DNA of 64,000 nucleotides from Argentina anserina. Lineage: Eukaryota > Streptophyta > Magnoliopsida > Rosales > Rosaceae. Shown here one piece after another: positions 1-11,095 of the stretch. The position numbers and the translations under genes were made by a program. Location of the stretch: positions 20,398,001 to 20,462,000 of the forward strand of contig NC_065872.1 in the NCBI RefSeq assembly GCF_933775445.1. The letters are read 5' to 3'. The notes below the pieces were generated by a model. The model was not told the origin of the DNA, did not search any database, and saw only the letters and a program-made list of their open reading frames with translations. Numbering within the stretch: position 1 is the stretch's first letter; the number at the start of each line of letters is the position of its first letter.

Positions 1-1566
1 CTCACTGCTCTTGACAAAAATGAGACCTGGGAATTGGTACCTCCGGCCCCTTCCATGAATTTGTTGCCATGCAAGTGGATTTTTCGTGTCAAAAAGAAGG
101 CTGATGGCAGTGTGGAACGTTATAAAGCTCGTCTTGTTGCTAATGGCTTTCATCAGCAAGAAGGGCTTGACTTTGCTGAAACTTTCAGTCCAGTAGTCAA
201 GCATTCTACTATTCAACTTGTCTTGGCTCTTGCTGTGTCCAACCAATGGCATGTTCGTCAACTTGATGTTCACAATGCCTTCCTTCACGGTCATCTTACT
301 AAGGAAGTTTACATGAAACAACCTCATGGATTTGTCAACTCACAGTATCCTAATTATGTTTGCAAATTGAAGCGTTCCCTCTATGGACTTAAACAAGCTC
401 CACGAGCTTGGTTTCAGTGCTTTGCTGACTATTTGGAAAACTTGGGGTTCAAGGAATCCTTGTCTGATTACTCTATGTTCACTTATGTTGATCAGAGTGT
501 ATTTCTCATTCTACTTATCTATGTTGATGACATTCTCATTACCGGTAACAGTCCTTCCCATCTCACCCAACTCAACTCTGATTTGGGAAAAGTTTTCTCT
601 ATGAAAGATCTGGGCCAGCTTCACTATTTCCTCGGCATTGAAGCAACTCATGATGGCTCCTCACTGTATCTTACTCAGAAGAAATACATTTTAGACTTGC
701 TTACCAAAACCAAAATGACTGATGCTAAACCATGCACCACTCCAGCTGCTTCTGGACAAAAACTTAGTTTGTATTCTGGTGACAAGCTTGCGAATCCAAC
801 TGAGTATCGTAGTGTCGTCGGTGCACTGCAATATCTCACTCTAACACGGCCGGACATCTCTTACTCTGTCAATCAAGTGTGCAAATTCATGCATGCTCCC
901 AGTACTACACATTGGATTGCTGTGAAAAGGATTTTGCGTTATCTCAAGTACACAGCTAATTATGGTCTCAAATATCAACCCGGTTCTATGTACCTTAGTG
1001 CTTATTCTGATGCAGACTATGCTGGGGACCCTGATAACCGGCAATCAACTGGTGGTTACTGTGTGTATCTCGGTCCCAACCTCATTTCCTGGAGTTCTAA
1101 GACACATAGAACTGTTTCCCGGTCCAGCGCGGAAGCAGAATATCGTCAACTTGCCTTTACTGCTGCTGAACTCTCTTGGCTTCGCTCTATGTTTAAAGAT
1201 CTCAGTCTTTTCTTGCATTCTCCTACGATTTGGTGTGACAATATGTCAACTATTGCCATTGCTTCTAATCCGGTATTTCATGCTCGCACCAAACATGTGG
1301 AAGTGGATTATCATTACGTACGTGAAAAAGTTGTTCGTAAGGAGCTGCAAGTGAAGTTTGTCCCTACTCTGGATCAAGTTGCTGATATTTTTACTAAGGG
1401 CCTGTCTGCAACTCGTTTTCATTTTCTAGTTAACAAGCTTCATGTTCTTCCTAGACCACTTAGCTTGCGGGGGAGTGATAAACCAAAGATATTGGTGTCC
1501 AACGAATGCTCAGATGTTGTAGAGTCAGAGTTAATGACTTCTCCTAGTTCATATAGGAGTAGCTGA
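1..1566 (+). CDS. copia polyprotein, RT and RNase H portion (5' partial)
   Basis: This is the C-terminal part of a copia Pol protein: reverse transcriptase followed by RNase H, which make retrotransposon cDNA in cytoplasmic particles. The frame is open from base 1, so the true start is outside the window. The RT motifs KARLVA(N)G and TFSPV, the linker LKRSLYGLKQAPRAW and the catalytic YVDD (520-531) are intact. The RNase H part carries SDADYAGD, the SSAEAEY motif and the WCDN motif, followed by the usual ADIFTKGL near the C terminus. The stop at 1564-1566 lies inside the 3' LTR, a common arrangement. No frameshift or nonsense codon is seen over about 520 codons, unlike most other elements in the window. 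Confidence 0.93.
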   Translation, partial: LTALDKNETWELVPPAPSMNLLPCKWIFRVKKKADGSVERYKARLVANGFHQQEGLDFAETFSPVVKHSTIQLVLALAVSNQWHVRQLDVHNAFLHGHLTKEVYMKQPHGFVNSQYPNYVCKLKRSLYGLKQAPRAWFQCFADYLENLGFKESLSDYSMFTYVDQSVFLILLIYVDDILITGNSPSHLTQLNSDLGKVFSMKDLGQLHYFLGIEATHDGSSLYLTQKKYILDLLTKTKMTDAKPCTTPAASGQKLSLYSGDKLANPTEYRSVVGALQYLTLTRPDISYSVNQVCKFMHAPSTTHWIAVKRILRYLKYTANYGLKYQPGSMYLSAYSDADYAGDPDNRQSTGGYCVYLGPNLISWSSKTHRTVSRSSAEAEYRQLAFTAAELSWLRSMFKDLSLFLHSPTIWCDNMSTIAIASNPVFHARTKHVEVDYHYVREKVVRKELQVKFVPTLDQVADIFTKGLSATRFHFLVNKLHVLPRPLSLRGSDKPKILVSNECSDVVESELMTSPSSYRSS

Positions 1567-1743
1567 TTTCTCTGTAACTTGTTGTAGTTGTTCATGGTCT
1601 CTTAGCTGTATATTACTAGATCATGAAGTGGTTATCTTGTAACCTGATGCTTATCAGATTGTAATTGTATTCATATAAATATATGCACACACAAGGCTAA
1701 GAGATTTAAGCCTTTCATTCACAAACTCTCTTATGTTCTTTCA
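1476..1743 (+). repeat. 3' LTR of the copia element
   Basis: The stretch starts TGATAAACC directly after the purine tract GGGGGAG and ends GTTCTTTCA, giving the TG...CA form of an LTR with length 268. A TATA-like stretch (CATATAAATATATG, about 1673-1686) and a downstream GC-poor leader fit an LTR promoter. The end is set by the TG/CA rule alone because the other LTR is outside the window. Confidence 0.75.
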
Positions 1744-1748
1744 TGATG

Positions 1749-1794
<46 letters not shown>

Positions 1795-2832
1795 TATATG
1801 TACGTCAGACCTTCTCTACGAGTTTATTTTCTATATTATTTATGCAAGCGTGGTCGAGGCCGAGTCTTAACAAACAAACAAACAAGTGGTGATTGAGACA
1901 CAACACAGCTCGCAATTATATCTAAGCTAAAATTTCAAAGGACATTATAGAATTGACAATAAGTTTTATCAAGCTAGCCATATAGTCCCCTATTGACAAA
2001 GCTAAGGTTAATGAATACGATCCTCTAATAAAACGAGTGGTAAGGACTCATGTCTAATCTAATCCTATATCTACATAACAATCTAGACGGCATCAAATCC
2101 GTGGTCTTTTTGGCTCAACTTGATGTCCATTGGAGCTTCTCAATCGGTAGTGCAACTCTACAGATATCATAATGATTCTCAATTGATTCACAGCTTATGT
2201 CAACATAGCTCTTTACTCAATTAATTATATTGCTTGTGCCAAATACTCTCCATGAAATCTGCTGTTTTTTAGGCATTTTGGTCCATTTTATTCAGTAGAA
2301 AGCGTCACGCATTCTTAGTTGCGGCTTCACAATTCTCATTATACTGACTTAAGGTTACATGCCATTGTGCCAACACCATTTGCTTTTCCAAGTTACAAGT
2401 ATGAGTAGATATATATATATATATATCCCTATAAGGTGCAATTATGATCTTGCAAGAAAGATCAGACACTCTCAAATTCCTTTTCATGATGATGAGATGC
2501 ATTATAACTGTTAAAGAATAGTCCAAATGCGATGCAGCTAAGGGACATGGTATCATGAATTATATAATTTGCTTAGATTTTTCATTAGCCAAGTAATATT
2601 TGTCTTCCTTTCACTGCATGCGCTCAACTATAGAAAATTGAAAATGTCTGTGTCATGACTCATGACCATGTTTGTTGAATTAGAAGAACCATGACGATTT
2701 GAAACTAAAACCATTAATTGGCAGAATGTATTTAGAATTAGGATCATGTCAGTTTGCCCTTTCAAGATAACCTAAAACCCTAGCATTTATTTTCTTTTAA
2801 ATGCTTAACCTTTCATTAACCCCAAACGAAGA

Positions 2833-2872
<40 letters not shown>

Positions 2873-2879
2873 TTTTTTT
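1744..2879. other. Intergenic, AT-rich, no gene seen
   Basis: No coding signal was found. The stretch holds (AT)n microsatellites at about 1752-1800, 2408-2427 and 2836-2870, and an (AAAC)n-like run near 1871-1886. Confidence 0.6.
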
Positions 2880-3130
2880 ATTTAGAAAGAAAAAAAACAC
2901 TTTTCATTCAAAAAATAAATCTATTACGGAACACGGGGTTGTACACATGTACTCTAAACACTATCTAAAGTAGACTAATGCGGAAAACTCCTATTTCAAT
3001 ATCGCAAACTGATCGAACGGCTACCACGCTCGATAGGTAACATAAGCCAAGAAAGCTCATCCTCCAACCATGACACACACCTCTCTCCTCGGGCTACATG
3101 ACTTGCAACTTCATGAGATAGCCATTAAGT
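2880..3130 (-). mobile_element. LINE 3' tail (RNase H end), decayed
   Basis: Read on the minus strand, 3127 to about 3000 encodes a peptide of the form VASHVARGERCVSWLEDELS. It resembles the C-terminal end of the RNase H domain of plant LINEs, where an N/S-x-VAH-x-LAR block precedes a W-E-x-x-P-x-W/F-L block. The minus-strand 3' side ends in an A-rich tract (about 2870-2890) like a LINE tail. The fragment is short and diverged. A host RNase H-like gene fragment is an alternative. Confidence 0.35.
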
Positions 3131-4579
3131 TGGCTTGATGGTCTAGGCAAAATAAGAACGGATATCAATAAAAAAAAACCAAAATTTTGTTTAATAATTA
3201 AATGATAAAAAGTGAATAATAACTTAAACATAAAAGAAAATAGATTATAATCTCTTATTTTGCAGATAAGTTTTAAGCCACTATTTAAAAGGTGGGAAAC
3301 TATTCAGACACTTAGTGTGTTGATGGCTAGTATCAATTATGCACATGACTTTGAGGAGAGGGTATGTGGCATGGTGCCCAGCTTACCAACAATATGGTGC
3401 ATCATATATACCTCCATACACGTAAATGGGTCGAGTACGAAAAAGGTCACATTATGTCACCTATTTTATAAAATAAAATAAAAATTTTAATAAAAACAGA
3501 ATGCATTGAAGACACCTCTAACCCAGCCGCAATGAAGGCAACCTAAACACAATAATAATGTATGTATATATGTATGATATACGCCACTACATTTAGTCAA
3601 TGGCTACAAAAATAATTATTAAACTCTTAATCTCAATAATGTAAAGTTGTGGTAGAAAAAAAAAACAAACAATAATGGAAAGTGTGAAGGATGGGAAGTT
3701 GGTAAGGACTAAGGAAGGAGGGCAGAAATATAAAATGGAGTATGAGGTATGATGTGTGCATTACAGGGGGGGGGGGGGGGTGTTGGATTCCCAGTCCTAG
3801 ACCTACAAAGGTAGATGGGGACATGTGACCAACAAACAAGCAAGGGAACGTAGCAAACAAGCTCGCATGCCACAAATTTCTACTATGACAAATGCCACTT
3901 TGTTCTACTTATTCGGAATGATCCAGTCCACTGGTGTCGACTAAGAAAAATGAGTCATGTCTAACTGTTGTCTGAGAAAGACATGGTTTACAATTCTTCT
4001 AATAGTGGGTTAATTCTATCATTGTTTGCACAAGATTTTAATTATATTATGTTTGGTGAATCAATTTGTTTCATATATATATATTTTAAAATTTCATTGA
4101 CAACAGTTTTTTTTGATGTAAATCAAATAAAAACTGTTTGATGTAACTTTGCTTTTTTTTTTTTTAATTAGCTTCTATCTGAACTTTTAAATTATATTGT
4201 GTTTAGTAAATCAAATAAAAACTGTTTTTTTTCAGAATTAATCACTAATAATAGTTTTTATGAGCAACATCATGATTGTTTTAAAGCTGCTAATATAAAA
4301 AACACTGAATAATAATATTTTATGGTGTGCCAACAACTTCCAAAAATATATATTTATCAAAAACGAAAACATGAAATGTTTTAATTTACTATTAATTCAA
4401 TTCTCAGCACATCAACAACGTTTTTAGCTGTTTGTAGTATTTGTGTTCCGGCTCGAGCTATTCCTGGCTTAGTTTATGATAATTTAGCTGTTCGGCATCA
4501 TAGAAGCGCTTCCCTATAACTTTTTTTTCTCAAATTTTTTTCTTTTTTGGAGTTGCAGGAAGCACAGAAAAATAAGTTA
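3131..4579. other. Intergenic, no gene seen
   Basis: AT-rich, with no convincing ORF. A poly(G) run of about 15 bases lies at 3766-3780. A block with the words AATCAAATAAAAACTGTTT occurs twice (about 4122-4140 and 4209-4226), suggesting a small local duplication. Confidence 0.5.
3766..3780. repeat. Poly(G) tract
   Basis: An uninterrupted run of about 15 G is followed by TGTTGGATTC. Runs this long are uncommon in AT-rich plant DNA and are prone to length errors in sequencing. Confidence 0.9.
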
Positions 4580-4788
4580 TCGTTTGGTAACATTTCATAC
4601 CCACATTTTTATTCTTGAAAATGAAAATAGGGTGAAACATGTTCGTTAGGATATTTCACAAGACAAAGAAAACGAAAACTTGAAAAATAGTTTCAACTTT
4701 TACAAAGAAAAAGTGAGAACATTGTTTTCACTTTTACATTTTCTCATGTTTTAAAAAAAAACTGTTTTCAAAACGTTATCAAACATGC
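4580..4788. mobile_element. MITE-like foldback element
   Basis: The left end CGTTTGGTAACATTTC and the right end AAACGTTATCAAAC are imperfect inverted repeats (GTTTGRTAACRTTT) about 200 bp apart. The interior is A/T-rich with GAAAAC words on one side and GTTTTC words on the other. This is the form of small non-autonomous DNA transposons. No target duplication could be fixed, so the superfamily is open. Confidence 0.45.
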
Positions 4789-6614
4789 CTATATAACATA
4801 ACTGTATAAAAATTTGGTAACACGAAACATAAAATTGTTTTAATTAACCGTCGAAACAAATTAACCCTTAGTTCGTAATAGATGTTTTAAGTTTTACCTT
4901 CTTACTTCGAAAGTCTAAAAAAAAAAAATTTATTTCAGGTGAAAAGACGCGAGAAAGACCCGCGACAGTGAGTAGGGATGACAATATTACCCATCGGGTA
5001 GGGTATTCACGGGTACTCGACCTTAATGGGGCTATATAATGGGTAAAAACGGGGAACAGGTATGAAGATCCCCTATATTCAAAATATGAAATTGGGTAAT
5101 AAGCGGGGATGATATTTGATCCATATCCCTATTCCCCACCCAATAAGAATAAAATATATATTATATATGTTTTAATATTAATTAATTATATTTATGTAAA
5201 TTTTTTTTATAATTATTATTTTATTTTGAACTAGATTTGTATTGATTTAAGTTAGATTAATATTAAAAAAATCTAATTTCATTATGATATTTAGTTTTCA
5301 TTTTAAATTTTTACGTTTTTTTATATTTCATATAAAATTTTATATAATATAATAAAATATCATTAATGGGTATTGTGTCGGATGTGGAAAACGGATCCAA
5401 ACGGCTATGGAGACGGGAAATACCCATTACTTTCTAATTAAGATTGGATTAGATATAAAGACCTAATTAAAATTAAATTGAGTATGATATGTAGTTTTTC
5501 TCTCGAGTCTCGACAGAAAATAGTCAGAACACTGAATAGTTAAGTAACCTGAGGACAAAAAACACACAAGAATGTGATTGGCGGATGGGTTCTCCAAAGC
5601 AATCAAGGGCCCCACAAAACCAACTTGAGTTCCACACCTCCGGCAAGTCGTCCTTCGCCGTACAACTTATATATAAGGGAACTTATTCACAGTCTCACTG
5701 GTAAATTCGTTTTACTTTTTACTTTTTTTTATATAACTTTAGGGATTATTGTCCAATTTTGTTTGGTGAGTAGTTTCAGTGTGAGTGGCCATTATTGATG
5801 GCATGCGAATTATTCAAAAATCAAAAGCTTACTTCCAAAAAACTGAAAGAAGCAATAGCTACGGATTATCAACAGGTCTTCGTCAACATGGCTCTTTGCA
5901 CATGGTCATGCACTCATCATGCATCAACTTTAATTTTTTTTTCCCCGATTAAAATCAACACTTTCGGTGTAATTTTCTTTTCCTCATCATTGAAAAGATT
6001 AACTTTTCTCGTTCGTTTGTGTAAATACTACTAATTGATTTTTTTTCTTCAGAGTCTACTACTTTACAACTCGAGGATATCTTCATGCACTGCCTTTAAT
6101 TTTGATCAATTTAGTTTTTAAGTTGTAAAAAAATATATCAATGAGAAAATCACCCATGAATTCCAGAAGAATTTTTAATACACGGCATGTGAGTTATATA
6201 CAAATTGAATATAGATAGATCAAAATTACACATTTAATACTGATGCATGATGCTCACAAATATTGAGGAGTCTAATCATCTACCGTGTGCTTGCACGACT
6301 TTCCATAAATTCTCAAGTCAAAATTATCCTTTTTTTCTTACCTCTCTTTTTAGAAAATCACTATATTGGGTTTGAATAATTCAAACCGGCAGAGTCGCCG
6401 GTGAAACTTGAACCTAAAATTAAAAAATATAAAATCCACTTGGTCTCCTCTTATCGGATTCCGCCCCTCAGTTGAAACCAGAATATTGTTGTGGTTTAGA
6501 ATCTAATATTCTAATTATTAAAACTAAAAAACAAACTAATCGTCAGAAAAAAAAAAATTAAAATTAGTAATTTAAATTCCTATTATATTCTGTACCCACA
6601 TGGAGAACCGGCAC
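4789..6614. other. Intergenic upstream of GS1; dispersed repeat fragment
   Basis: About 4975-5430 carries a degenerate repeat with the words GGGATGACAATATTACCC, CGGGTAGGGTATTC and GGTACTCGACC, and later GGGAAATACCCATT. It resembles a widespread plant non-autonomous repeat beginning TAGGGATGGCAAT; that family link is from memory and weak. The remainder is AT-rich and may hold distal GS1 regulatory sequence, but no defined element was recognised. Confidence 0.35.
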
Positions 6615-6623
6615 TATAAAAAG
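6615..6623 (+). promoter_or_regulatory. TATA box of GS1
   Basis: TATAAAAAG lies 120-128 bp upstream of the GS1 start codon and is followed by a CT-rich leader (TCCTTCTATTTACGTCTCTC), the usual layout of a plant RNA polymerase II core promoter. The transcription start would fall near 6645-6655. Confidence 0.7.
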
Positions 6624-6742
6624 AGCTCATCGCTCCTTCTATTTACGTCTCTCCTCTGTTAATCTCAGCGAGGTTGAGAGCTTTCCCCAAGTCTTCTTCT
6701 TCTTCTGCTGTTTGTGTTCTCAGTGTTGTTGTCATCGCAACC

Positions 6743-9080
6743 ATGTCGCTGCTCTCAGATCTCATCAACCTTAACCTCTCTGACTCCACTGACAAGATCA
6801 TCGCCGAGTACATATGGTAAACACAAACCTCCACTTCCTCTCTTTTTGACGTTTCAAACATGGTTCCTTGTAGCTTTGTGTACGTGTTTTTGTGTGTTCC
6901 CAAGTTGGATGTGCTTGTTTTCATGACTGTTGAACTGGGTTTGTCTCTGATCGACCAGTTCCGGGTTTCTGTGAAGCGTTTGACTTCTTTGAGGAATCAG
7001 TTTTTTGCTTGGGTTTGCTTTTTTATTTTTCTACTTTGGTGGAAGTTTTTATCTTTAATCCATCTTTATGCTTCGTTTTCATCATGATCAGATCAAAAAA
7101 GCTGTGTTTTTACTCTTTGTTATATATGGAAGTTTTAATTAATGAGGGGTCTATTCAGAAGCTTCTGATGTTTTTAACTGAAGCTTATCATGTTTTTATG
7201 TATACAGGATTGGTGGATCTGGCATGGACCTCAGAAGCAAGGCAAGGGTAAGTATTTACTCTGCAGTTTCTCATTGTTATTTTTATTCTGGTTTAATTGA
7301 TTGATTGAGTTAATAATATTTGTTCTTGGGTGTGTGAAGACTCTACCAGGACCTGTCACTGATCCTTCAAAGCTGCCCAAATGGAATTATGATGGGTCCA
7401 GCACCGGCCAAGCTCCAGGGGAGGACAGTGAAGTGATCCTCTAGTAAGATCTTCTATCTTGTTTCTTGTGATTGTTCTGTTCTTTTGATTGGTTATGGGT
7501 TCTTATATATATCTGTTTTCTTGAAATGTAACAGCCCTCAAGCTATCTTCAAGGACCCGTTCAGGAGAGGCAACAATATATTGGTGAGTTAATTTTTAAT
7601 TATATTCTTATTCTTCTTTGATTCCCTGTCAATATGGTAGGATGTGATTGCTGTTACAGTTTCCTTGTTTGTTATTCATCTTTGTTCATTGATTTTGGTC
7701 GATTTAGGTTATTTGCGATGCTTATACTCCGGCTGGCGAACCAATTCCAACCAACAAGAGATGTGCAGCTGCAAAGATATTCAGTCATCCTGAAGTTGTT
7801 GCTGAAGTGCCCTGGTATCATTACTTTCTTTTAACTTCTCGTATATTCTACTTGTTTAGCATGTTTCTACAACATATGCAGGTTTTCGTGTTTGTTCAAG
7901 ATTCTTTCCTAAATTATTTCATGGCAGGTATGGTCTGGAGCAAGAGTACACCTTGTTGCAGAAGGATGTGAACTGGCCCTTGGGCTGGCCGATTGGTGGT
8001 TTTCCTGGTCCTCAGGTATTTGAGTTTTTAGGATTAGTTAAATCTTGTAAAAACATATATTCCGATGTGGTAGTTTAATAAGTTGAACACTTTTTGTTTC
8101 TTGCCAGGGACCTTACTATTGTGCTGCCGGCGCTGACAAGGCATTTGGGCGTGACATTGTTGATGCTCATTACAAGGCTTGTTTGTATGCGGGTATCAAC
8201 ATCAGTGGTATCAATGGTGAAGTCATGCCAGGACAGGTTGATCAACCATTTTATTATATATTCTCCATCAATCCTTCTTCGTTCTTTTTTTCTTTCTAAG
8301 TCTAACTTATTAACCATGTGACTAACAGTGGGAGTTTCAAGTTGGTCCTTCAGTTGGTATCTCTGCTGGTGATGAATTATGGGTTGCTCGTTATATTTTG
8401 GAGGTGACTTAACATTCCAGTTGCATAAGTAGTTCCTTTTTCATTACACAGTTTTGACATTGACTTGGTTTCTATGCTTACAGAGGATCACCGAGATTGC
8501 CGGAGTGGTTCTATCTTTTGATCCCAAGCCAATCCCTGGTGACTGGAACGGTGCTGGGGCTCACACAAATTACAGGTATAATGCGGCTCCTTTAATGTCA
8601 AAATTGGCATGTTTTTACGGGTTGGTTTCGTAGAGGATGAAATTGATGGAGTTCACTGTAATGTTCCAGTACCAAATCAATGAGACACGAAGGAGGCTAT
8701 GAAGTCATCAAGAAAGCCATTGAGAAGCTGGGGCTAAAGCACAAAGAACACATTGCAGCATATGGAGAAGGCAATGAACGCCGTTTGACGGGAAAGCATG
8801 AAACAGCTGACATTAATTCCTTCAAATGGGTAAAAACTAGTGTCCATTTTATGTCAACAATCTGAAGAATTGTTATACATATGAAACATCTGTCTAATTA
8901 GTCTCACTACTTTTGAATGATGGACAGGGAGTTGCAAACCGCGGTGCCTCCATTCGTGTTGGCCGTGACACAGAGAAAGAGGGCAAGGGTTACTTCGAGG
9001 ATAGGAGGCCGGCTTCGAATATGGATCCATACGTGGTAACTTCTATGATTGCTGATACCACCATTCTGTTTAAGCCATAA
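6743..9080 (+). CDS. GLN1: Cytosolic glutamine synthetase (GS1)
   Basis: Makes glutamine from glutamate, ammonium and ATP in the cytosol, central to nitrogen assimilation and re-assimilation. Eleven coding exons join in frame: 6743-6816, 7208-7247, 7340-7443, 7535-7583, 7708-7814, 7928-8015, 8108-8236, 8329-8403, 8484-8575, 8670-8829 and 8928-9080. Every intron has GT-AG ends. The product is 356 residues, the standard GS1 length. It starts [10 protein letters not shown] with no transit peptide, so it is not the plastid GS2. Family signatures are present: [12 protein letters not shown] (54-65), the metal-site glutamates in LEQEY (129, 131), GEVMPGQWEFQ (191-201), the ATP-site GAGAHTNYS (245-253), Glu297 in KHETAD and Arg311 in ANRGAS. 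No missing key residue was seen. The family and compartment call is secure; the paralogue number cannot be assigned. Confidence 0.98.
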
Positions 9081-9652
9081 GAAGCTCCCGGTGAGACAGT
9101 TCGCCCTGCATCTTGTGACAGTATCAAACCCCTCCTGGAATCAGAGATAGGATTGTGATTTACCAGATCATTCAATCTGCTAGCTACTAGAATAGCTTAA
9201 ATTTTCCTTTCCACCTTTGTTTATGCTGCTGGTTTTATTTGTATTTAAGGTGTTAAAGTTGTATCGCTTCATTGCCTCCATCTATTGTGTTGAATAATTG
9301 TAATGAATAACATCTTGTACTATTTTTCTTCCCCAAATTTGTACACATGTAAGACGTACTTGCTTCTTATGGCGCCACCCAGATGAGTGTAACGTCTGAA
9401 CAACCACCATACTTGAAAGCTCCATTATTCTTTCTTTTGATTTCTTTTATTCAGTTATATAAACTTCTTGCGTTAATCTACTTTAGAATATAGCAACAAG
9501 GTTGATGGGTCGTATCATTCGTATGGTCGTATGCCCCCTAACCGAAAACATTTTCAATATTTTTGGTCTTGTATATTTGAGATCTTGAACCTGACCAGTG
9601 TAAGGTACCAAGTATCAATTATATATGATGATTGCTTTGTTTTCCCTTTTCT
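9081..9652. other. GS1 3' UTR and spacer
   Basis: The first 250 bases are the likely 3' UTR. T-rich stretches and AATAAT/AATGAATAA words near 9290-9310 could serve as poly(A) signals. The rest shows no gene. Confidence 0.5.
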
Positions 9653-10063
9653 TCATGCAACCATGTAGTGCCTCAAAACATCATCCTCACCAACAATGGT
9701 CATACCAGCAAAGCTATCGGCATCATTTACCTCATCCAACGGACCAAACCATTCCATATTGACTTTGAGAGATTTGATGCATACTCCCAAATTGACTTTA
9801 CCACCGGGAACCATGTGAACTTCGAAGGAAGAAAAGAAGATAGGACAGTCGGGGTTGGTCACCTTGATAGAAGGGAGGTTGGTGAAGGCCTTAATGATAT
9901 CAAAGAGGATAGGCCGGGGTGGCCTTCTTGATTGAAACCCGGTGCCGAAGTGGCTTGGACTTAGAGTGGGCATGATGGCGCTGCTCATATAACATTTCTT
10001 GTCCCTCATATTAATATTGGTCATTTGATGATATAGTCCATTTTTAATAAGATTTGAATTCAC
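9653..10063 (-). CDS. Unidentified ORF, possible gene fragment
   Basis: A minus-strand frame of 136 codons ends in TGA at 9653-9655. The part from about 9990 downward has gene-like composition, with stretches such as PSIKVTNPDCPIFF, MVPGGKVNLGVCIKS and DSFAGMTIVGEDDVLRHY, and more G+C than its surroundings. I do not recognise the family. No intron, promoter or partner exon could be fixed, so it may be a real short gene, the last exon of a gene, or a captured fragment. It is convergent with GS1. Confidence 0.3.
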   Translation of the reverse strand: MNSNLIKNGLYHQMTNINMRDKKCYMSSAIMPTLSPSHFGTGFQSRRPPRPILFDIIKAFTNLPSIKVTNPDCPIFFSSFEVHMVPGGKVNLGVCIKSLKVNMEWFGPLDEVNDADSFAGMTIVGEDDVLRHYMVA

Positions 10064-10075
10064 GACCTCAGCGTT

Positions 10076-10285
10076 CTCTAATCCTGTTCACACGGTCAGT
10101 AGCTGACTATGAAATTCATATTCACTACTGACCATGAAATTCATATTCAACCACCATTAGATGTAAATATAAGGATTGGAAACAAAATAACTCTATTTTA
10201 AAAAGATTCTCCTCACATTTGGATTTATATCTAATGGTGGTTGAGCATGAATTCATGGTTAGCTACTGACCATGTGAACGAGACT
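10076..10285. mobile_element. Foldback MITE, possibly Mutator-type
   Basis: Two inverted arms share GTTCACA, GGTCAGTAGCT, ATGAA(A)TTCAT and TCAACCACCATTAGAT in the same order, with a spacer of about 45 bp. TCAGCGTT flanks both sides (10068-10075 and 10286-10293), consistent with an 8-9 bp target duplication. No coding capacity. The boundaries depend on that duplication being real. Confidence 0.6.
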
Positions 10286-10293
10286 TCAGCGTT

Positions 10294-10938
10294 GTCAATG
10301 AAGCAACTAATTAAACAATCAAGCCACGTTTCGATGACTCATTATTATAGTTTTTTTTCGTTACAGCAGCATTGTGATGCCTTTCGCTCCTTTATTCAAA
10401 TAAATGAGTCAATTTTCTTTGTTCTTAAATGAAAGATTCCAGAAAAAAACCCCTAGAGTCTTATTATGTCACTCTTACTAAAAAAAGCTCTACATGATTT
10501 GGGAATGTGAAGAAAAAAAAATCCACTTGAACAAGAGAAGAAGCGATTGTTCCCATATGGCACATCTTCAGGCTAGCATCATTGTACAGTTCAGGTGTCA
10601 TAGGCCCGGTTTGAGACATCTTTTAGAGCTGCTTCATCTTTTGGGGTTAATATTTGATGTTTGGTAAAATCCTCTAAAACTGCTTATCGCCTAAATTGCT
10701 TTCCACAACAACTGAAAATCGAAAAGGTAGGAAAGGGTAGCTTTTGAAAGCAGCTTTTGGCACAAACACGTAGCTACAGTATTGGTTTAATGAAATTATA
10801 TGACCTACCCATTTTGTCTATAGTATATGAACTACAGTATTAGTTTTTACTGAATAGTTTTCAAGTTAAAGGGACAAAGTAGAACATGGGTTGAGAAAAA
10901 AACGATGGAAAACTTTTGATGTGTTATGGGGAGGTCAT
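10294..10938. other. Spacer, no gene seen
   Basis: No gene was found. The stretch from about 10609 (GGCCCGGTTTGAGACATC) has the look of one end of a small DNA transposon, but no matching opposite end was found. Confidence 0.4.
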
Positions 10939-11095
10939 GAAGCACCCAATGTTCTAAAAAAGGGCTAGGCGGCCGCCATCCCCCGATTCTGATTTTGCCT
11001 AATCAGATATGTCTGGGCGTTTTTGTCAAAAAATCCGCCTAGGCGGGTTCTAGAGGGGGATTCTGGGCCTGTTCTAGGCGTTTTTTGTGTGGGTC

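Larger units (their letters stand above)
1..1743 (+). mobile_element. Ty1/copia LTR retrotransposon, 3' part
   Basis: The window opens inside a copia-type retrotransposon. Only the RT and RNase H end of the polyprotein and the 3' LTR are visible; gag, protease, integrase and the 5' LTR would lie upstream of base 1. The purine-rich tract at 1468-1475 directly precedes the LTR, as expected for plus-strand priming. The reading frame is open to base 1 with no lesion, so this could be a recent copy. Confidence 0.93.

Noticed and set aside
7009..7251. ORFs within GS1 introns
   Set aside because: They cross confirmed splice sites of GS1 and are chance frames.
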